A stretch of DNA of 14,365 nt from Phoronis ovalis (Eukaryota; Phoronida; Phoronidae): positions 1 through 14,365 of the forward strand of contig JAOXYB010032731.1 of the NCBI GenBank assembly GCA_028565635.1, written 5' to 3'. The notes beneath the pieces were generated by a model. It ran no database searches. It was not told the DNA's origin and saw only the letters and a program-made list of their open reading frames with translations. This document shows positions 8,925-14,365 of the stretch, one piece after another. Position numbers and translations under genes: made by a program. How positions within the stretch are numbered: position 1 is the stretch's first letter; each line of letters opens with the position of its first letter.

Positions 8925-9495
8925 TTTTACATTAACCCTCCTGTGGTAATTTCTGACCAGTCCCTAGCATAAAATACATTTCCCAGAATCAATAGTGGTA
9001 TCCGCAATTTATTTTTTGTTGAATAGAGCGATACATTTATGTCAGCTATTTTAGCTAAAACAAGGTCGCACTGACCCTAATTTTCCACAATATATAAAAT
9101 ACGTTTATTCCCATTATTTATTTGTAACATTACAAGCAAGAAACGCCCAGTAGGGAACCGACAGTTGTGTAAATAATTTTTGTCCCTTGCATTGCGCTTT
9201 TCTTCATTCACATTTTGAAACCTATGTATAGATATCACGTTGCTTGGTTACTCAGAACGGACATTGATTTTGTAGTCAAATGAAGTTTGCTTAGTTAACG
9301 CAGTGATTCCCGATATTTTTTCTGAATTTTGTACACCAAAATAGTCAGTAATTTTACGACACACAGGTTTTAAAATAGCTTCAAAGGCCGGGATTTGCGT
9401 TATAATTTCAAAAACTTTCCCCGGATCCCCTACTAGCTTCGTCGTTCAAAGTTCACTTCTGCCTGCACATTAAAACAATGCTAGCTACGCCCCTG

Positions 9496-10390
9496 AATAC
9501 ACATCTTTACAACCTTTTCTACTTTTAACTATAGGACTCAGTGTAGCTGGAATAAAAGGACAGTCTATATTAATTATTATGCTCTGCTTTAATATTGAAT
9601 TTATCACAAGCCCTTTGACTTTTTTTTTTACTACTCATTCGTATTCTAAAAAAATAATTCTTAAACCATGGCTCTCAAAGAGTTCCTCCTGACTATAATA
9701 ATTTCTATCTTTATTAATCAAATCATTACACTTTACAAATAGTACATTTTACTAATCCAATAGTTATAACTAGGATATATAAAACTCTTATATATCCTAG
9801 GTTATAACATAAGTTTTCTTATCTACAGTAAAGATGTTAATACTCCATAATGATTCTGTTAAAAAAAACTTTCCAATCACTATGCTTTCTTTTCTTCATA
9901 ATCAGGATCCATGCATTTAGTACATCCTTCCAAAGTATATTCTTTATTTTGCTTTTAATAAAAATTCTGTTCCTAACTGAAGAGACCGATAGGTAAGTTC
10001 TGAAATAAATTTTGAAGGTGTATTAGGTATACCTATTAAATAAATGATGGAACATTGAAATTATTATAGACTTCAATATTGTTATTCTTCCATACGTATT
10101 GAGACATCTTTTAGACTACTGCACTAAAGTAGCTTTTACCTTTATCATTTCTTTTCCAAAACTCATCTTAGATACTTGGTTTAAATTTACTGAGAAATCT
10201 AAACCTAACAGGGAAAATATTGAAAGAAATTTTGACTTATATCTCAAAAAAATTAGATCACCCTTAATAACAGTCAAAATGATATTTTATATAGATTACT
10301 AAAGCCTACATCTATATCAAATTTCAAAATCCACGACAAAAAGCTATAAGTACCATTCAAATGCTACAGCAACAAAATGCCCGCTCGATC
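9496..10390 (-). pseudogene. LINE ORF2 fragment (reverse-transcriptase thumb and connector), decayed
   Basis: On the minus strand this reads, in order and with frame changes: LGLDFSVNLNQVSKMSFG, KEMIKVKATLVQ, a TAG where Trp is expected, SKRCLNTYGRITILKS, then NILWKDVLNAW, SDWKVFFN, ESLWSINIFTVDKKTYV, SQEELFESHGLRIIFLEYE and KSRKGCKDVY. The order GRITxxKS, FWKDVLxAW, xLW, EELFxxxG, FLEY matches the region between the polymerase palm and the terminal zinc knuckle in L1/Tx1-type non-LTR retrotransposons. The palm with its YADD motif is not found, so the copy is 5'-truncated near 10390, where element B begins shortly after. It continues at 5772-5053 on the far side of the 3.7-kb insertion, and a small palindromic unit (9763-9808) interrupts it. 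Confidence 0.82.
9763..9808. mobile_element. Ultra-short palindromic insertion-like unit, copy 2
   Basis: A 29-bp core (9771-9799) has 12-bp perfect arms, TAGGATATATAA and its complement, around the loop AACTC. It is bounded by exact 8-bp copies of GTTATAAC (9763-9770 and 9801-9808) with one extra G before the right one. It breaks the LINE frame between the segments reading FTVDKKTYV and SQEELFES, so it arrived after the LINE. It shares 19 identical bases with copy 1. GTTATAAC is itself self-complementary, so duplication and hairpin extension cannot be told apart here. Confidence 0.6.
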
Positions 10391-10417
10391 CCATAAAATG
10401 CACTTAAAACAATGTGT

Positions 10418-10776
10418 CAGACCCCGGGGGTGACTCCTGTAAATAAACATACGGGGGGGGCAGCCCCCACTTCAAAATATGAGACTTGAACTACCTATTT
10501 TACTGCACAATATGGTACACTTGAACTACCACTTTGCTTAATTAAGTGCTTGGGATCCATTGAACGATGTCGAAACACACGGTGAGAGAGCGAAAGATAG
10601 ATTGCGATTCTTACGAGTACCTGCATGGATTTTTACGAGTTTCCAAAATCATCACCCTTTCCTAGACTAAAAGGTATTTGTGAGAGGGCGGGGTTAATTT
10701 CACCTAAAATTTACCGACATTTGAGCTACCAAATAGGCTAAAAACATATCCCATAAGAGCGGTATCCCCTCGTCTG
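10418..10776. mobile_element. Non-autonomous inverted-repeat element B (about 359 bp), same family as element A
   Basis: The left end reads CAGACCCCGGGGGTGACTCC followed by ATACGGGGGGGGCAGCCCC. The right end, reversed, reads CAGACGAGGGGATACCGC followed by TTATGGGATATG. Its left end resembles that of element A (GGGGGTACTC...ATACGGGG...GCNGC), and the lengths agree (357 and 359 bp). Inside, ACTTGAACTACC occurs twice (about 10485 and 10510). There is no coding frame. No convincing target duplication is visible, so it is older or its borders are off by some bases. Confidence 0.55.
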
Positions 10777-12060
10777 GGAATATTTAAGATTTTCCAACAT
10801 TTTGAATGAATTGTACAAATATGTGCGAAACTATAAATTCACATGTGTTAGCATGTTATTTCAGTAAGAGATGGAATTGTGTGTATGCTGGGTGCTTTGA
10901 AAAGAGATTGACAGAATATTTTTAATCAGTAAAATACTATACTAGAATCATGGCTGCTATTTGCTCGTGGTTGATGGACTTCCATCACAGATGCCCCTTT
11001 GTCTTGATCTGTTGATATATTATTTTAATTTCACTTTATTAATTGACCGATGGCAAATATTAATGGCTAGTAATTATGCAGGCATTTCATCTAAATAAAA
11101 TGAATACGAAGAAAACAAAAACTTTTACTCGGAAATAATTTATGGTCTCGCAGTTTCAAGAAGTGTAAGGTATCTTAATGTATTTACTATAACTATAACT
11201 ATATACCTGTTTGAGATCATTACATAATTAAAGAATGAAAATATATAAAAAGCACCTAAACATTAAGAAATAATGCAATGTTCCTAAAATTAATATTTAA
11301 AACTGCGTGCACTAATGATAGTGTACTGATTATCTATCTTACAATGTTATTGCAAAAAAATAATAGGCTAGTAAATTTGTAAAGTTTGAAATACGTCACT
11401 CCAATTCTCTGACGCCATACTAGGTTAGATACATTCTGTACTTATCAGTAGACTTTATGGCTTAGAGGCATAAATACTCTTGAATACTGTACATCACTTT
11501 CATTGTTGCAGTTATATCATATTAAGTAATATCCTAAGAAACATCACTGAGATATAACAGAGGCGTACGAAACTCTGCCGCGTTGAAGCTGCCAAGTTCT
11601 TCAGTCAATTCGACTAACATAAAAACACATCAGATAATATTTTATTTTCAGATCTATTTATCACACTGTAACTAAAACTATATAGTTATACAAAAAGGAT
11701 TACGTAGATTGTGATTTTGGCTTCCTGAAGCATTTTTTTTTTTGTGAAATATGAAATCAGAAAAGTCAAAACAGCTCTTACTGGTATTTGACAATGTGCA
11801 TATTAAAATTTTGTGAATATAACAATTTTGGTTTAAAAAATGGTTTTCGACCTGATTTTTACGTGTTAAAATCGGGCTGGCGACAGGTACCTCTGGGTGT
11901 TTCTTAGATATATTTCCATAAGAAATACCCATAGACACCTGTTCGCTATAGCCAACATTAAACTCGTAATAAAAGCACATAAAAAGCACTTCTGACAACA
12001 AATATCAATGTATGCGTAAATGTACAGTTGTGAATGTTCATACCTAATTACTACAGCCAG
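10777..12060. other. AT-rich non-coding stretch
   Basis: No gene is supported. A 107-codon open frame on - (11678-12001) has no recognisable motif and a composition expected of AT-rich chance. Small palindromes (such as AACTATATAGTT near 11680) are present, but no repeat family is recognised. Confidence 0.4.
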
Positions 12061-12120
12061 GAGGGTTGGCATCAAAAATAAAGCACGTGACGTGGATGCG
12101 ATGCACAGTAAAAAAAACAA
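12061..12120 (+). other. Possible short exon bounded by splice-like sites
   Basis: On + the sequence ACTACAGCCAG precedes position 12061, and a consensus donor, CAA/GTAAGT, follows position 12120. Two frames are open across the 60 bp. On - the same place offers an ATG-led hydrophobic start (MPTLLAVVI) running into AG/GTATGA. Neither is backed by homology or by neighbouring exons. Recorded because 60 bp between an acceptor and a perfect donor is uncommon in this otherwise empty region. Confidence 0.15.
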
Positions 12121-13548
12121 GTAAGTTCTCCCGTGACAGACATATTACCGGGACATATTAAGCACATATCTGTCAAGTTTCCCCTCTTTGACAATGTGTC
12201 TCCCATTTCTGGATATTACAATTAGCTTCATTCCAGAAATATATCTCCCGCTAATGGACCTTCCTCTCGCAGTCGAAATCTCGGGTCAAAATATATAAAA
12301 ATCTGCCTCCCAAAAATTCTAGCAACTTGTAAGTTATGAAAGCACTGAAAACAATAGGTGCCAAGTCATTAATATTTACACATACAGTTTGTATATCCAC
12401 ATTGCGTTGATTTTGTGTAGTAGAATATGACAGTCATCGCATATATGCTAGGGAAGTGTCCCTCGTACCGGGAGCTTTCATGCAGTTATCATTTCTATTT
12501 AGATCACGGTTTGATTCAAGTTGCTGTCGAAATCAACATGCTGTTCAAATTCGTTTGTGCCGCTTAAACTGACAAACAAGTTTTATACGCAAAAATTTTG
12601 CTTAAAATAATGTCGGAAAAAGAGCCTAATTACCTCTCGGTACATAGTGATTGTTATAATATCAACACAATATTACTTATATCCATGTTATTCTATTTAT
12701 ATGTATGTTACTTTACAATCAATACAATATCAGGATGGGACATTAACAGTGTAACTTGTATTTGAAACTACTTTCAGCCGTCATTACAGCGACATTTCTG
12801 TCGGTTTCGGGCCAATATTTACATGCTTCCATTATAACTACACAAAAAATCACTGATACATTTGCTAAGGAATATCCTAAGAGAAGTTTCCTTAATTAAG
12901 AGTCCTTTCCCTGTGGTTTATCAAGTCGGGAGGTATATCCAGACTATCGAGAAGTTAAAATTCAAGTAGTGAGTAGCATTTTTGTAGTTATGATAAATAA
13001 TAGTTATTGCCACAAGGCCTGTTTTATAATGTTTATCATTTTCCCGGCAGCTAGGAAGGTATAATGAGCTAACAGTTCCTCACAGAAGTAATCTAAATTT
13101 TGCCCCAAAGACAAACCAGGTAGAACATTCAACAAGCTGATAGAAGGTAATGATTAATTTCGCCTTTAAAGCATAAAAACATTTATAAAGGTTTTTATCA
13201 AGCATCTTTTAACACGCATCAAATCACAGAAAAATTCATCACTTAAATACGTTAAAACAGTTTCGCACAAACACTAAATCATCCATACTGTACATGTAGC
13301 CCCCTAACTTTAATGGAGTTACTGTAGGAAGTAGTTTGACTTTTCCACCTGATATACTTCTCCATATAATATTTTTTTCGGTACGTACATTGGACATAAC
13401 GCGCGCTAATAAAAATTAGGACAATTTACAAAACAAAATCATCTTAATATATAACAAGAACATGCACCAGTCTTTGTACAGCAGGGTGAGAATTTAAAAT
13501 TGATTAATTGCTGTTTTAACTGAATTTTGACTACATAGTTACGCAACT
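12121..13548. other. Non-coding stretch downstream of the mucin-like gene
   Basis: No gene is recognised. The part next to 13548 is probably the 3' UTR of the minus-strand mucin-like gene. An ATTAAA-type signal for that strand is present near 13309-13314, but its context is weak. An inverted pair, TTTCTGGA and TCCAGAAA, lies within 12200-12245. Confidence 0.4.
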
Positions 13549-13824
13549 TCACATTTTTGCTGATTCTACGTCAGGCTCATCATCAGGTTCTTGAATTTTT
13601 GTTTTATTGTTGTCATCATCAATTCTGTCTCTTCTCTTGACTCTTTTTAGAAGAATAAAAAGCAATAAAGCGATAAGTGCAATTAAACCTACAGCCAGCG
13701 ACACCTAAACCTATTTCCGCTGTTGTTGGACCACCGGTCTGCAGGCTGGTGTCAAATAAAGGTGATGTAGCAGCCGGAGAACTGGTAGATGTGATTTGTG
13801 CAGTATGGATTGTCATTGGTGCAC

Positions 13825-14079
13825 CTGAAATGCAATTGAGAATATGTTCTCTTAGTATACAGAATAGCTAGTACATCATGCGTACATCATGCTTATATGA
13901 AAATGTTTAAAGTCCTGGAGTTAAAGAATTTTATCACACGATGTCTATAAAGTACAATTCTCGTTCAGCTTGCTGTTTCTCGCATGCATGTTCTACAAAA
14001 ATTGTATATAAACATGAATCTACTAAAAACAAATTATAAATACAGACACAACAAAACACAACGATGTATAAAGATTTAC
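13825..14079 (-). other. Intron of the mucin-like gene (255 bp)
   Basis: On the minus strand the donor reads AACAG/GTAAAT (exon ends at 14080) and the acceptor TTGCATTTCAG/GTGCACC (next exon starts at 13824). Joining them keeps the stalk frame, giving VITGAPMT with a phase-1 split Gly codon. Both sites fit animal splice consensus well. Confidence 0.8.
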
Positions 14080-14160
14080 CTGTTATAACGGATGACAATG
14101 ATGAGTTTGTTGTAGTGGTAGTTTCGGTTATAGATGTTGTTACTTGAGTTGCAGTCGTTG

Positions 14161-14265
14161 CAGGATCGGCTGTGGTCGTTGCAGGATCGGCTGCGGTCGT
14201 TGCAGGATCGGCTGCGGTCGTTGCAGGATCGGCTGTGGTCGTTGCAGGATCGGCTGCGGTCGTTG
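14161..14265 (-). repeat. Coding minisatellite, five 21-bp units
   Basis: Five head-to-tail units of 21 bp (14161-14181, 14182-14202, 14203-14223, 14224-14244, 14245-14265) differ only at one C/T position, changing an Ala codon to Thr on the minus strand. Each encodes a seven-residue step of type ATT(A/T)ADP in the mucin-like stalk. The near identity implies recent expansion or homogenisation. A partial unit flanks the array at about 14152-14160. Confidence 0.93.
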
Positions 14266-14365
14266 CTGCTTGCGTTGTAGCTGATATTGATTACGTGGTT
14301 GTTACTCCAGCCGAAGTTGTTACATCAGCTGTAGTCGTTGTTGGGTCGATTGTAGTTGTCCCTGA

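Larger units (their letters stand above)
5773..9495. mobile_element. 3.7-kb terminal-inverted-repeat element inserted in the LINE, no transposase seen
   Basis: The ends are exact 14-bp inverted repeats: CAGGGGCGTAGCTA at 5773-5786 and its complement at 9482-9495. Weak similarity extends inward (AAGTNAACTTT about 40-55 bp from each end). Joining the DNA on either side restores a LINE reverse-transcriptase frame reading DVYSILYTKR, so this is an insertion. The CAGGG start is common in hAT elements, but no 8-bp target duplication is seen. At best GAATA is shared, if the terminal G is counted with the flank. No long coding frame lies inside; the best are under 100 codons and unrecognised (for example 5836-6102 and 6333-6620). 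It is likely non-autonomous or internally decayed, and it contains the two minisatellites listed separately. Confidence 0.7.
13549..14365 (-). pseudogene. Mucin-like single-pass membrane protein, last two exons, with frameshift and in-frame stop
   Basis: Runs off the right edge, so the N-terminus is missing. The upstream exon (14365-14080) encodes a Thr/Ser/Pro-rich stalk with heptads of type ATTAADP, a likely O-glycosylated region. It joins through a phase-1 intron to the last exon (13824-13549). That exon continues the stalk (TSTSSPAATSPLFDTS, then GGPTTAEIGLGV). It then meets a 4-bp tandem duplication at 13692-13699. In the shifted frame a transmembrane helix (AVGLIALIALLLFILL), a KRVKRR stop-transfer and an acidic tail (DDDNN...EPDDEPDVESAKM) follow to TGA at 13549-13551. 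In the unshifted frame the protein ends at 13619-13621 without a membrane anchor. A TAA also breaks the stalk frame at 14291-14293. Two lesions suggest a pseudogene; indel or base errors in the assembly are the alternative. No specific mucin is recognised. Confidence 0.72.

Noticed and set aside
10099-10302. Plus-strand 67-codon frame
   Set aside because: It is antisense to the LINE reverse-transcriptase remnant, whose minus-strand reading (GRITILKS and neighbours) is clearly the real one.
11678-12001. Minus-strand 107-codon frame
   Set aside because: AT-rich chance frame; no domain, repeat, signal peptide or splice context seen.
12500-12530. GGTTTGATTCAAG as a tRNA or SINE B box
   Set aside because: No A box, cloverleaf or SINE tail lies at the expected distance upstream or downstream.

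Overview
This looks like animal nuclear DNA: AT-rich, with spliced genes, long non-coding stretches, a decayed non-LTR retrotransposon, small inverted-repeat elements and minisatellites. The mix (an AID/APOBEC-like deaminase, GGGGGTACTCC-type inverted-repeat elements, an L1/Tx1-like LINE and a mucin-like gene) suits a marine invertebrate such as a lophotrochozoan, but the sequence does not fix the phylum. No bacterial-style genes, tRNA, rRNA or CRISPR array were seen.

Two host genes are supported. At 1475-2268 (+) is the last, large coding exon of a zinc-dependent deaminase-fold protein. It has H-Q-E and P-C-Y-E-C metal-site motifs and a C-terminal helix resembling AID/APOBEC proteins. Its true start is not seen. 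A tandem pair of 40-bp near-perfect palindromes flanked by CCAAT-type motifs lies 400-500 bp upstream. At 13549-14365 (-) are the last two exons of a Thr-rich, mucin-like single-pass membrane protein. It has five 21-bp repeats, an intron with good splice sites and an acidic tail. A 4-bp tandem duplication shifts the frame at the transmembrane segment and there is an in-frame TAA, so as written it is a pseudogene or contains assembly errors.

The middle is mobile-element debris. A 3' fragment of a LINE ORF2 (-) occupies 9496-10390 and 5053-5772. It is split by a 3.7-kb element with 14-bp terminal inverted repeats (5773-9495) that has no visible transposase. Two non-autonomous elements of about 358 bp and apparently one family lie at 2391-2747 and 10418-10776. 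Two tiny palindromic insertion-like units (29 and 35 bp) with 8-bp flanking repeats lie at 3915-3966 and 9763-9808, one of them inside the dead LINE.

The remaining stretches (1-800, 2760-5050, 10780-13548 and the inside of the 3.7-kb element) are AT-rich with minisatellites and hairpins but no gene I can defend. No operon-like cooperation between genes is implied. Both host genes may have immune or surface roles, but that is inference.
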